Source of the DNA: an uncultured Pseudomonadota bacterium
GTDB taxonomy: Bacteria > Pseudomonadota > Alphaproteobacteria > RF32 > CAG-239
Direction: 5' to 3'
Length of the DNA: 38,935 bases
Assembly (NCBI GenBank): GCA_902793695.1
Contig: CADBEI010000006.1
Location: 1-38,935, forward strand
The first letter of the stretch is position 1. Every line of letters begins with the position of its first letter. The position numbers and the translations under genes were made by a program. The notes beneath the pieces were generated by a model. The model had not been told where the DNA came from. It searched no databases and saw only the letters and a program-made list of their open reading frames with translations. This document shows positions 26,071-34,319 of this stretch, one piece after another.

Positions 26071-28140
26071 ATGTGGATGAACAGCACAAACAGAGTAGAT
26101 CAGTCCGATGCGGTATCTCCGCTCAATCACGATGTATCCGGAGCTTTCTCACGCAAAGGTAAAATTGTTAAAAAGATAAATCGAGACCCGCAATGGTTTG
26201 ATACTTTATTGGTGATGTTGTTTGTATTCTTTTTGCCGGCAATAGACTTTATTTTGTTTGCCGGTTCCGGAGATTTACAGATAGTGTCTTCACATTATAA
26301 ACCTATCACCGAAGTGGTAATTATTCTCGGCGGTATTTTAGCGGTTGCCGCGTTAGTGGTATTGCCTTTTCATAGCAGAAGAACAGGTAAATACGTGGTG
26401 GCGTCGATAGTTTCCGTACTGTTTGTATATATTATTTTCAGTCAATTTTTCCTGTATCGACAAGGGCTTTCAGTAGGCGGAGGTTTGGTTCCGATTTCCA
26501 TTATTATTGCCTTGCTTTTTGGTGGTCTGACATTTGTCGTATTTAAGCAAAAACGTGTATTTTTCAAAGTGTTATACGTTATTGCATTCGCGGTTATGTT
26601 TGCCAACGTATATGCGGCATATTCCGGCACGGCGGAAAATAAAGAATTTGAAGAAACTTATAATATTCAGCAACCGAGCGATGTTCCGGCAGAAAGATTT
26701 ATTTATTTGATGATGCCGAATTTTGAATCCTATGCTTATTTGAGTATGATGGATACCGATGCCGCGCGTCGTACACAAGATATAATGCAAGGGTTTTATC
26801 AAAAGAATAAGTTCACGGTGTTTTCTAAAGCCTATGTTCCTGAAAATAACTACTTTGCCAATATGATTCGCAGTTTTAACCCGACTTCCGACGAATACAG
26901 TTCCGTTCATCGGATGAATACCAAATTGCTTGACGGATATTGGAGTTTTCATAATCTGAAAAATGAATATATCTTTATTAAAAACAATGAGTTATATGAT
27001 ATATTCAAACAAAATAATTTTGGTATTTCCGCATATAAATCCCGTGATTTTGATATGTGCCATCGCGAACATAAAATAAATGTCGACCGTTGCGTGGAAA
27101 AAATCAACAAGCCGATAAACTTATATAATACACAGTTGCCGGTACTTTCTCGTGCCGGAATTATGGCTGTCGAATGGATAACCAGTATGGGGCTGTTTAC
27201 CGACGCTTCATTTATTTACAATATTTTGGGCGCGGTAATGAATATTGAAGATGTGCCGATGGTAGGTACTAACTTCAACAACTTGTATGTGGTCAATGCC
27301 GACAAAACCTTTGATATTCTGCTTGATAACATCAAACAAGATACCGGTAAACAAGCTTATTTCGTGTTTATTGACCTGCCGTCGGATATGTATATATATG
27401 ACGAATATTGCCGCATTAAACCGCAGGACGAGTGGATAACAATGGTTAATTTGCCGTGGATACGAAAGAATTATAAAGATGAACGACAAAATGCTTATTT
27501 AACACAAATGCGCTGTTTGTTCGGGAAAATGGGCAAATTTATGGAAGATATGCAAGAAAGAGGCTTATTGAATAACACCTCAATCATAATTCAAGGTACT
27601 TCCGGCGTTAATGATTTTTCCACGGGTAATAATGATGTGTCGGTGGAGCAAATCATCAACAACCGCATTGTTAATATGGCAATCTATAATGATAAGATGA
27701 AACAATATGCAACTGATGACCGTTTTTGCACTACCAATAAAATTCTTGCCGAATACCTGTATCCGGATAAAAAATGCGAAAACGATTTAACCGAATATCA
27801 TCAAAAGATGGTGGATACCGTAAATCAGCAACTTAATTTATATAATCGCAACATAAATGCAAATAAAACCGCAGTATTCGATACTTGGTTCAACGTTTGG
27901 AAAGAGTATAATATTAATAAAAAAGATGATATTATCATCACTGAAAATCCGGTTGAAAACAGTATGGAAATCCCAGAAGGAATAACCGAAAATTATGGGA
28001 TTACCGATATTGATGTCAACAATAATACGAATGTGAGCGAGAACAAAGACGAAAATAAGGCTGCTGACGATAATGATAAAAACACTGCCGATAATATCAA
28101 CGAAGAAGCTGATATTGATGAGTTGTTCGGGGAAAATTGA
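26071..28140 (+). CDS. Membrane-anchored sulfatase/alkaline-phosphatase-fold protein, active site apparently lost
   Basis: A 689-aa protein with five predicted membrane segments (about residues 45-65, 80-100, 107-128, 136-157 and 164-184), then a periplasmic domain built like LtaS/phosphoethanolamine-transferase sulfatase folds. FIYLMMPNFESYAYLS occupies the place of the first strand and nucleophile loop. YLTQMRCLFGKMGKFMEDMQ followed by NNTSIIIQGTSG (501-512) matches the usual helix then DNTIVIVTGDHG. The metal-binding D-H pair is T-S here, and no nucleophile Thr/Ser loop of the normal form is seen. The C-terminal ~40 residues are Asn/Asp/Glu/Lys-rich and probably disordered. It abuts gatB and overlaps yejE, suggesting a shared transcript. 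The fold call is by pattern; the function is unknown. Confidence 0.7.
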   Translation: MWMNSTNRVDQSDAVSPLNHDVSGAFSRKGKIVKKINRDPQWFDTLLVMLFVFFLPAIDFILFAGSGDLQIVSSHYKPITEVVIILGGILAVAALVVLPFHSRRTGKYVVASIVSVLFVYIIFSQFFLYRQGLSVGGGLVPISIIIALLFGGLTFVVFKQKRVFFKVLYVIAFAVMFANVYAAYSGTAENKEFEETYNIQQPSDVPAERFIYLMMPNFESYAYLSMMDTDAARRTQDIMQGFYQKNKFTVFSKAYVPENNYFANMIRSFNPTSDEYSSVHRMNTKLLDGYWSFHNLKNEYIFIKNNELYDIFKQNNFGISAYKSRDFDMCHREHKINVDRCVEKINKPINLYNTQLPVLSRAGIMAVEWITSMGLFTDASFIYNILGAVMNIEDVPMVGTNFNNLYVVNADKTFDILLDNIKQDTGKQAYFVFIDLPSDMYIYDEYCRIKPQDEWITMVNLPWIRKNYKDERQNAYLTQMRCLFGKMGKFMEDMQERGLLNNTSIIIQGTSGVNDFSTGNNDVSVEQIINNRIVNMAIYNDKMKQYATDDRFCTTNKILAEYLYPDKKCENDLTEYHQKMVDTVNQQLNLYNRNINANKTAVFDTWFNVWKEYNINKKDDIIITENPVENSMEIPEGITENYGITDIDVNNNTNVSENKDENKAADDNDKNTADNINEEADIDELFGEN

Positions 28141-29150
28141 TGATTTTCGCAGAGAAGGTGCATATATTTCGTAAAAATAAACGTGCCTTCTGGTCGTTGA
28201 TATGCTTTGGCATTATTTTTATAATGTCGCTGTTCTCGGAATTGATTGCAAATGATAAGCCTTTGATTGTAAAGTATAATAATCAAATTTTATTTCCGGC
28301 ATTGACTATTTATACCGATAAATTTTTCGGCGGAGATTTCCCAACACCGGCCGATTACAGTGATAAAATGATAAAAGAACAAATTAACGCTCACGGCTGG
28401 ATGATTATGCCACCGATACCGTATTCGTTCAACACGGTGGATTATTATTTGGAAACCGCTACACCATCGGCGCCGGATAAAAAGCATTGGCTGGGCACGG
28501 ACGAGGAGGGGCGTGATATTGTGGCACGCTTGCTGTACGGTATCCGACTATCGGTGATATTTGCTTTTTTATTGACCGTTATTTCGTCGGCACTCGGAAT
28601 ATTCATCGGTGCGGTTCAGGGATATTTTGGTGGTAAAATTGATCTCATTTTTCAAAGGGTTATTGAAATATGGGATTCTTTGCCGCAACTGTTTATCTTA
28701 ATTATAATCGCCAGCGTGTTTTTGCCTACGTTTTGGAGTTTACTCATTATTTTACTGTTGTTTTCGTGGACCGGATTGACCGGAATGGTGCGGGCAGAGT
28801 TTTTACGGCTGCGCAATTTTGAGTTTGTAAAAGCGGCTAAAGTGCTGGGTGTAAGCAATTTTCGCATTATGTTTCGTCATATTTTACCAAACGCGTTAGT
28901 GACTTCGGTAACGTTTATTCCGTTTATTATGGCAGAGGCTATTACCTCGTTAAGTGCGCTTGATTTTCTGGGATTGGGATTGCCGACTGATTATCCGTCG
29001 TTGGGTGATTTGGTACGCCAGGGCAAGGATAATCTGCAAGCGCCGTGGATTGGAATCAGTATATTTGTGGTGCTTTCCGGTCTGCTCTCAATGTTAATCT
29101 TTATCGGCGAGGGTATTCGCGATGCTTTGGATACAAGGAAAAACGGATGA
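28140..29150 (+). CDS. yejE: ABC transporter permease, YejE (OppC-like) family
   Basis: A 336-aa inner-membrane permease of the peptide/microcin C type. The long periplasmic loop after the first membrane segment is YejE-specific: FSELIANDKPLIVKYNNQ, FFGGDFPTPADYSD and GWMIMPPIPYS, then KKHWLGTDEEGRDIVARLLYG. BPD_transp_1 segments and the EAA-like loop with EFVKAAKVLGVSNFRIMFRH follow. The ATG at 28140 shares a base with the upstream stop; a TTG at 28137 only adds one residue. The 3' end overlaps yejF by 4 nt (ATGA). The partner permease yejB and substrate-binding yejA, usually adjacent, are not in this window. Confidence 0.88.
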   Translation: MIFAEKVHIFRKNKRAFWSLICFGIIFIMSLFSELIANDKPLIVKYNNQILFPALTIYTDKFFGGDFPTPADYSDKMIKEQINAHGWMIMPPIPYSFNTVDYYLETATPSAPDKKHWLGTDEEGRDIVARLLYGIRLSVIFAFLLTVISSALGIFIGAVQGYFGGKIDLIFQRVIEIWDSLPQLFILIIIASVFLPTFWSLLIILLLFSWTGLTGMVRAEFLRLRNFEFVKAAKVLGVSNFRIMFRHILPNALVTSVTFIPFIMAEAITSLSALDFLGLGLPTDYPSLGDLVRQGKDNLQAPWIGISIFVVLSGLLSMLIFIGEGIRDALDTRKNG

Positions 29151-30727
29151 GTTTGCTTGAAATTAAACATCTTTCTATTGCCTTTAATAACCGAGAAAAT
29201 ATTAAATTTCAAGCGGTTAATGATATAAACTTAAAGTTAGAGCAGGGCGAAATCTTGGGAATTGTCGGTGAATCCGGTTCCGGTAAGTCTGTAACTGCGT
29301 TATCAGTTTTGGGCTTGTTGCCGTATCCAAAGGCCGAGCATTCAACAGAATCATCAATTATATTTGATAATCAGGAACTTATTGGCTTAAATGAACGTGA
29401 ATTTCAAAAAATCCGCGGCAATAAAATAGCTTTTATCTTTCAAGAGCCGATGTCATCACTTAATCCGCTGCATAAAATCGGCAAACAAATCGCCGAAAGT
29501 CTGAAACTGCACCAAAACCTGAATAACAAGGAAATCAGAAAGCGAACACTGGATCTGTTGAAGGCCGTTAAAATTCCCAATCCGACTAAGAAAATCAACG
29601 CTTATCCGTTTGAACTTTCCGGCGGTCAACGTCAGCGAGTGATGATTGCGATGGCTATTGCCAACAATCCGCAGATTTTGATTGCCGATGAACCGACGAC
29701 TGCACTCGATGTTACTATTCAGGAGCAAATCATTGATTTATTGTTGGAATTAAAACAAAAACTCGGTATGGCAATTATTTTTATCAGTCACAATCTGCGT
29801 TTGGTACATAAGATTGCCGATAACATAGCCGTGATGTATCAGGGAAATATTGTGGAATATGGCAGTGCCGAACAGATTTTTAATCATCCGCAACACGATT
29901 ACACCAAAAAATTAATATCATCTAATTTATTATTGAATTTACAAAATAAAAATAAAAAGGATGTAATTTTAAAAGCCGAAAATATTGCAGTCAGCTTTCC
30001 GCTTAAAAAGAATTTATGGGGCAGGGTTATCGAAGAATTGAAAGCGGTAAATAATGTCAGTTTTGAGTTGAATAAAGGCGAAACTTTGGGAATTGTCGGA
30101 GAATCCGGCTCCGGTAAAACCACACTTGCCATGTCGGTGGTTAATTTAATTAAGCATAATGGAAAAATTTTCATCAAAAACAATAACATATTTAATGAAG
30201 TTAATCATTTTTCTAAAGATTTACAAGTGGTATTTCAAGACCCTTATAACTCGCTCAATCCGCGTATGAATATTGCACAAATCATCGGCGAAGGCCTGAC
30301 CGTGCATTATCCGGAGCTCAGCCGAGACGAGCATCTGGCAAAAATAAAGCAAATTGTGAACGAAGTTGAATTGGATGAAAGTATATTAAATAAGTATCCG
30401 CACGAATTTTCCGGCGGTCAGCGCCAGCGTATTGCCTTGGCACGAGCGCTGATACTTAATCCGCAAATAATTATTTTGGACGAGCCGACGTCGGCGCTAG
30501 ATGTTACGGTTCAGGCGCAAGTCATCCGGCTGTTGAAAGAATTGCAGCTCAAACATAATTTGTCATACATTTTTATTTCGCACGATATGAATGCGGTGCG
30601 AGCGATGTCACATCAGCTTATGGTTATGAAAGACGGTAAAGTTATTGAAAGCGGTTCGTCAGAAGATATTTTTAACAATCCGAAGCATGCATACACCAAG
30701 CAACTGATTCGAGCTTCAATCTTATAA
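29147..30727 (+). CDS. yejF: ABC transporter ATP-binding protein with two ATPase domains, YejF family
   Basis: A 526-aa protein of two fused ABC ATPases that energises peptide import. Domain 1 shows GIVGESGSGKS, FQEPMSSLNPL, LSGGQRQRVMIAMA and ILIADEPTTALD. Domain 2 shows GIVGESGSGKTT, FQDPYNSLNPRM, FSGGQRQRIALARA and IIILDEPTSALD. Both domains have intact Walker and signature motifs. The linker near residues 258-282 is Asn/Lys-rich. The start ATG overlaps the yejE stop (ATGA). It is the last gene of the long + block that begins at ftsE; a 408-nt gene-poor stretch follows with no obvious terminator hairpin. Confidence 0.9.
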   Translation: MSLLEIKHLSIAFNNRENIKFQAVNDINLKLEQGEILGIVGESGSGKSVTALSVLGLLPYPKAEHSTESSIIFDNQELIGLNEREFQKIRGNKIAFIFQEPMSSLNPLHKIGKQIAESLKLHQNLNNKEIRKRTLDLLKAVKIPNPTKKINAYPFELSGGQRQRVMIAMAIANNPQILIADEPTTALDVTIQEQIIDLLLELKQKLGMAIIFISHNLRLVHKIADNIAVMYQGNIVEYGSAEQIFNHPQHDYTKKLISSNLLLNLQNKNKKDVILKAENIAVSFPLKKNLWGRVIEELKAVNNVSFELNKGETLGIVGESGSGKTTLAMSVVNLIKHNGKIFIKNNNIFNEVNHFSKDLQVVFQDPYNSLNPRMNIAQIIGEGLTVHYPELSRDEHLAKIKQIVNEVELDESILNKYPHEFSGGQRQRIALARALILNPQIIILDEPTSALDVTVQAQVIRLLKELQLKHNLSYIFISHDMNAVRAMSHQLMVMKDGKVIESGSSEDIFNNPKHAYTKQLIRASIL

Positions 30728-30786
30728 AATCGCTAATATATTGATATTATGTGGTTTTGTAATTCTAAAACTATACATAATATACA

Positions 30787-30938
30787 TTATGCGACAAATT
30801 TAATTATATAAACGCTTAGATTACGCTCTTACCTATAAATGTGTGATTTTCCTCTTATGCGACAAATTTGATTATACAAACGCTTAGATTACACTCTTAC
30901 CTATAAATATGTAATTTTCCTCTTATGCGATAAATTTA
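30787..30938 (+). repeat. 68-bp tandem repeat, 2.25 copies
   Basis: Unit 1 is 30787-30854, unit 2 is 30855-30922 and a partial third is 30923-30938. Each unit begins TTATGCGACAAATTT and contains AACGCTTAGATTAC and CTCTTACCTATAAAT. The full units differ at only a few positions. The repeat is AT-rich and lies in a non-coding gap after yejF. Nothing shows whether it is functional, a phase-variable tract or a duplication scar. Confidence 0.9.
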
Positions 30939-30939
30939 G

Positions 30940-31098
30940 ATAATTGCCAATAGTCGTGTTATTAATTACGAGTCTGCTTATAAATCAATTCCTTCATCTG
31001 ATAACAAAAAGTTTATTAATGATATGGTTGATAAAAAGAAAACAGCATTGGAAAGACAGAGTTTGAATATATCAAAACAGAGAGTTTTTGATAAATAG
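30940..31098 (+). pseudogene. Possible decayed gene fragment
   Basis: An open frame of 52 codons starts right after a TAG and ends TAG at 31096-31098. It lacks a start codon at its beginning and has no ribosome binding site. The first in-frame ATG is at 31024. The product contains ESAYKSIPSSDNKKF and TALERQSLNISKQRVFDK, a composition more protein-like than the surrounding AT-rich DNA. It could be the 3' remnant of a lost gene disrupted by the repeat next to it. I do not recognise it. Confidence 0.3.
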
Positions 31099-31135
31099 TG
31101 TTTTTAATAAAAAGTTTATGAAAGTTTAAGTATCA

Positions 31136-32941
31136 TCAAAACGAATATTTGACGGCGGTCAGCCATTCCTGTTGATTATGACCGTGATGATTCTGCGAGG
31201 CGTTATATTCAAAATTGAGCGATAAATCTTTGGTAAGCCCAAACGCAACATCGGCCTTATATTGCAAACGATTGCCGAAACGCGATGTGGCAAAAGTTTT
31301 TTCTACCGCCAGATGAATCCGTACCGGCGAAAAATCGGCATAAGCACCTATTTCCGGTGCCGCACCTACCCAATAATTATCCGGAATCAGCCCGCCGTAT
31401 TGCCCATGAAAGTTCAGTAACCCATAAAGCCAAAAACGTTCAGTCAAAGCATAGCTTTTACCGATACCGAACTCGATATTGCCGACTGTACCCTCTTTTT
31501 CGTTTTGCGGATTATATTCACGCACCAAGCTGAAGTCAGTCTTATACGAATACGGGGAAAATACCCTGCCCGCCGGCACCAGCGAATAAATAGCAAGTCC
31601 GGTAAAGCGTTGCAACACCAGCCGATGGCGCTGATTATAATAACGCAACGTGGTTTCCAATACTCTGATACCGGCACCGCGAATAAGCCCATCATTATTA
31701 TCGGTCAAAATAGTATAGGCCGGACGAATATTAATTTGTTCAAAACTTTTATGATTATAAACACCGCCGCTGAAACTGATTTGATATGAGCCATGCGATA
31801 ATGCCGGATTGTATCCCTCCGGTTTCAATTCCTCCGCCGGCGGCAACTGACTGCGGCGCCGCAACACGGCAAAGCTGTTTTTTCGATATTCTTGCAGTTC
31901 CATATCGCCGGCGGTGTATTTATACTGATAATATTGATATTCCGTTTCCAAAACCTGTCGTTGTTCGCTCGGCGTCAACTCGTCCATTTCGTAATTATGC
32001 TCCTTAATTCCGCGAATAAAAGCAGCATATTGCGCAGCGCTCATTTGCTTAATTTGATGTTTGATTTTGGTATATCGCGCCGGTCGATAATTTATTTCTC
32101 CGACCAAATCAGGCTCTTCGAGCACAGTTTTGACGGTATCGAGCGGAATGGCGTAATAATTATAGTCACTGCTTAAATCTAAACTCGGACGAACTGCCTC
32201 GAGCAATTCCAAAATCATATACGAGCAATTTTTAGTTAAGAAAAAATACTGGATTTTGGCATCTTTCATTTCATAAAGATGGTTGACAAATTGAATTTGC
32301 TCATCTTCGCTTAAATTCAGCTTATATTCCCAAATATCTCTGTTTTCAATATTGTTATAAGTGTTAATAACCGTCCAATACGGACTGAGGCTGTAACTGC
32401 CGTTATATCCGCCGATTAAGCCCTTAATGGCAAAAACCGCACCATTATCCGTACCGGAGAGAACACCGAAATTTGAACCGTGCGCCAACATCTGCGTACC
32501 TTTGCGTGCCGTATCAATTCGTACCAGCGTATGGCCGAACATTGAGGCCGGATTACTCATATATGCATCGGTAAACAACAACGTAATGCCCGCCGGTTGA
32601 ACATCTTGCAAAAATTGCTGATATTCTTTACAAGCAGATAAGTCGCCGGAAACATATCCTTTTTCTTTTAAAAGAGTAAAACGAGCCGGAAAACGACATT
32701 TACTCTCCCCTGTTTGAAATTCTCTGATTTCGGTTTCCAGTTCGGCCTGCGGATTTTTTCGGCCGTCAGGATTGAGATAAAATTCTTCATCAATAATCAA
32801 CCCCTCATATCCGCCGTATTTTTTTTGATAATGCAACATCCTCAACCATCCCGTACTTTGCGCAAAATCGGAAACATCCGGCGCGGCAACGGCCGAAAGC
32901 GGAAAAAGCAAAACAATAAGACAGATAATAAATTGTCGCAT
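31136..32941 (-). CDS. DUF4105 protein with a C-terminal outer-membrane beta-barrel
   Basis: A 601-aa exported protein with a signal peptide (MRQFIICLIVLLFPLSAVAA). The DUF4105 domain covers about residues 95-300: NPASMFGHTLVRID, YSLSPYWTVINTYNNIENRD and KNCSYMILELLEAVRP, whose His and Cys suggest a papain-like or NlpC-type catalytic pair. From about residue 365 the sequence alternates polar and hydrophobic residues in repeated strands and ends in AVKYSF. A terminal Phe is typical of outer-membrane barrels. No strong ribosome binding site is seen before the ATG. The family is widespread in Gram-negatives without known function. The barrel reading is inference from the strand pattern and the final Phe. 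Confidence 0.82.
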   Translation of the reverse strand: MRQFIICLIVLLFPLSAVAAPDVSDFAQSTGWLRMLHYQKKYGGYEGLIIDEEFYLNPDGRKNPQAELETEIREFQTGESKCRFPARFTLLKEKGYVSGDLSACKEYQQFLQDVQPAGITLLFTDAYMSNPASMFGHTLVRIDTARKGTQMLAHGSNFGVLSGTDNGAVFAIKGLIGGYNGSYSLSPYWTVINTYNNIENRDIWEYKLNLSEDEQIQFVNHLYEMKDAKIQYFFLTKNCSYMILELLEAVRPSLDLSSDYNYYAIPLDTVKTVLEEPDLVGEINYRPARYTKIKHQIKQMSAAQYAAFIRGIKEHNYEMDELTPSEQRQVLETEYQYYQYKYTAGDMELQEYRKNSFAVLRRRSQLPPAEELKPEGYNPALSHGSYQISFSGGVYNHKSFEQINIRPAYTILTDNNDGLIRGAGIRVLETTLRYYNQRHRLVLQRFTGLAIYSLVPAGRVFSPYSYKTDFSLVREYNPQNEKEGTVGNIEFGIGKSYALTERFWLYGLLNFHGQYGGLIPDNYWVGAAPEIGAYADFSPVRIHLAVEKTFATSRFGNRLQYKADVAFGLTKDLSLNFEYNASQNHHGHNQQEWLTAVKYSF

Positions 32942-32959
32942 GATGTTTTTAAAAGAAAA

Positions 32960-33060
32960 AAGTCATCCCTCGATTCCGACAGGAATCGTCAAGGGATCTT
33001 CAAATTTTCTGCAAACAATCGGAAGACCCCTTGACCTCGCTATGCTTGGAGGGGTGACTT
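32960..33060. repeat. Three-stem palindromic element
   Basis: An outer stem, AAGTCATCCCTC (32960-32971) with GAGGGGTGACTT (33049-33060), pairs 11 of 12. Inside it, CGATTCC/GGAATCG (32971-32988, 4-nt loop) forms one hairpin. GTCAAGGGATCTTC/GAAGACCCCTTGAC (32988-33035) forms another, 13 of 14. The few mismatches in the outer and larger inner stems would be G-U pairs in RNA. The whole resembles a dispersed palindromic repeat. On the minus strand the outer arm ends in T-rich sequence, so it may also terminate the DUF3015 transcript before the DUF4105 gene. Confidence 0.8.
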
Positions 33061-33070
33061 GAAATTTTTA

Positions 33071-33529
33071 TTAAGCGTGAGCAATTTCCATTACGCGCAC
33101 GGTAACATCAAGTGCTTCAACATTATCATTTGGGAAGATATAAGCAAAGTTTTGTTGAACTTCTTTACCCAAAGTAGCGCTGTCAACATTCATAATGCCG
33201 GCAAGCGTCTCAATGGTTTCACCGTTTCCGGCAGCCGCATCCATAGCAAACTGTTCCATATTGTCTTCCAAGAAAGCTAATACCATACGACCTGTACCGC
33301 CGGTAATACGACCGTTCGGATCACATCCCGATGTACCGAAAGTAATACCGAAGGTATTGTTGGCAAATGTGTTATTGGTGGTAATAGCCAAAGATTGCGG
33401 AATAATACCGGATTGACCGCGCCAAGCCATAGAACCCAAGCCGCAACCGCCGGTTGAGTCAACTGCATGAGCCGGAGCCGTCAGAACAACGCTTGCGCAA
33501 ACAACGGCAACACCTAAAATCTTTTTCAT
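33071..33529 (-). CDS. DUF3015 exported protein
   Basis: A 152-aa exported protein with a signal peptide (MKKILGVAVVCASVVLTAPA, cut after AHA). The mature N-terminus TGGCGLGSMAWRGQSG and the block ITTNNTFANNTFGITFGTSG followed by CDP are the DUF3015 hallmark. Two cysteines, in GGCGLG and SGCDPNG, may form a disulfide. GGAG lies upstream of the start. The function of the family is unknown. It is separated from the DUF4105 gene by the palindromic element. Confidence 0.87.
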   Translation of the reverse strand: MKKILGVAVVCASVVLTAPAHAVDSTGGCGLGSMAWRGQSGIIPQSLAITTNNTFANNTFGITFGTSGCDPNGRITGGTGRMVLAFLEDNMEQFAMDAAAGNGETIETLAGIMNVDSATLGKEVQQNFAYIFPNDNVEALDVTVRVMEIAHA

Positions 33530-33646
33530 AATATAGTTCTCCTTATTAGTTTATCTAACGACTTAACTTTATCACTATCCGTAAACAAAAGTACAGTCTG
33601 TCACAAACTTTTGCACAATTATTTTGCCGAGCTCGTCCTTTTTTGT

Positions 33647-33676
33647 TTGACTTAAAGAAAGAATAAAGGTTATAAT
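33647..33676 (+). promoter_or_regulatory. Strong promoter with an orphan downstream ribosome binding site
   Basis: TTGACT (33647-33652), an 18-nt spacer and TATAAT (33671-33676). AAAAGGAG (33686-33693) and an ATG at 33701 follow at ideal spacing. No full-length gene follows on this strand: the convergent DUF177 gene ends at 33742. Confidence 0.6.
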
Positions 33677-33700
33677 AATCTCGTAAAAAGGAGAAATAAG

Positions 33701-33847
33701 ATGTCTACTACCGGAATTATCATCTGCGGCATTGGTAAACGTTATTTTTTGAGTTTTTTCAATACCGCAAACGGATTATCGTGTTCCATCGGCTCTACTT
33801 TTGCGTATTGTGCAAAATCAAATACTTCACCTTTAGCCCGCGGATAA
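33701..33847 (+). CDS. Short frame behind a good promoter and ribosome binding site, probably a gene stub
   Basis: Of 48 codons, only the first 13 or so (MSTTGIIICGIGK) lie outside the antisense DUF177 gene; the rest reads through its complement. The translation signals (AAAAGGAG, 7-nt spacing, ATG) are as good as any in the window. Either a very short peptide is made, or the original downstream gene was lost and the 5' end survived, or the signals belong to a leader RNA. The hydrophobic GIIICGIG opening gives no family. Confidence 0.3.
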   Translation: MSTTGIIICGIGKRYFLSFFNTANGLSCSIGSTFAYCAKSNTSPLARG

Positions 33848-34260
33848 TCATCCAATTGCAAAGCCACTTGTTCAATACAAATATCCGCCAGATTTATTTC
33901 ACCGTTTTCGATAATATCCGGTACTTCGTCATTAATGGTCGGCTCCATATCACGAATATCCTTGTAAGTTGCCACGGTGTCATACAAAAGTTCAAACGGT
34001 GCATTTATTTTTTGCTCAAAATTTTCCAGACTGATGACGCTTTTTATGGTCAGAGTTGCCGCCACACTCCCCCATACTCGTAAAATATTCTCTTTTTTAT
34101 TGAATTTCAAAAACACTTCTCCGCGAAAAAAACTTACGTTTTCCACCTGCAGAATATCCGTAATATCCTTGAGTTCATCTGCATCGGCTTCCAATATAAA
34201 TTTATAATTATTTTGATTTAATTCATCTGTTTTAACCGGATATGAAAATTTTTTTTGCAT
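33742..34260 (-). CDS. DUF177 / YceD family protein
   Basis: A 172-aa cytoplasmic protein. Family blocks are FSYPVKTDELNQNNYKFILE at the N-terminus, LRVWGSVAATLTIKSVISLE, then INLADICIEQVALQLDDYPR and a final NPFAVLKKLKK. The segment around SVISLENF replaces the Cys-containing CVVTLEP seen in many relatives. YceD proteins are linked to 23S rRNA maturation or ribosome assembly and often precede rpmF; here the neighbour is bamE, divergent, an arrangement common in alphaproteobacteria. It is convergent with the stub frame at 33701. Confidence 0.85.
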   Translation of the reverse strand: MQKKFSYPVKTDELNQNNYKFILEADADELKDITDILQVENVSFFRGEVFLKFNKKENILRVWGSVAATLTIKSVISLENFEQKINAPFELLYDTVATYKDIRDMEPTINDEVPDIIENGEINLADICIEQVALQLDDYPRAKGEVFDFAQYAKVEPMEHDNPFAVLKKLKK

Positions 34261-34319
34261 TCTGAAATCCTTGTGTTATATATATCGTATAATCAATATA
34301 AATATAAGGAATTAAACAG

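Noticed and set aside
30787-30938. CRISPR array
   Set aside because: Units are contiguous 68-bp tandem copies with no distinct repeats and spacers, and no cas genes are near.
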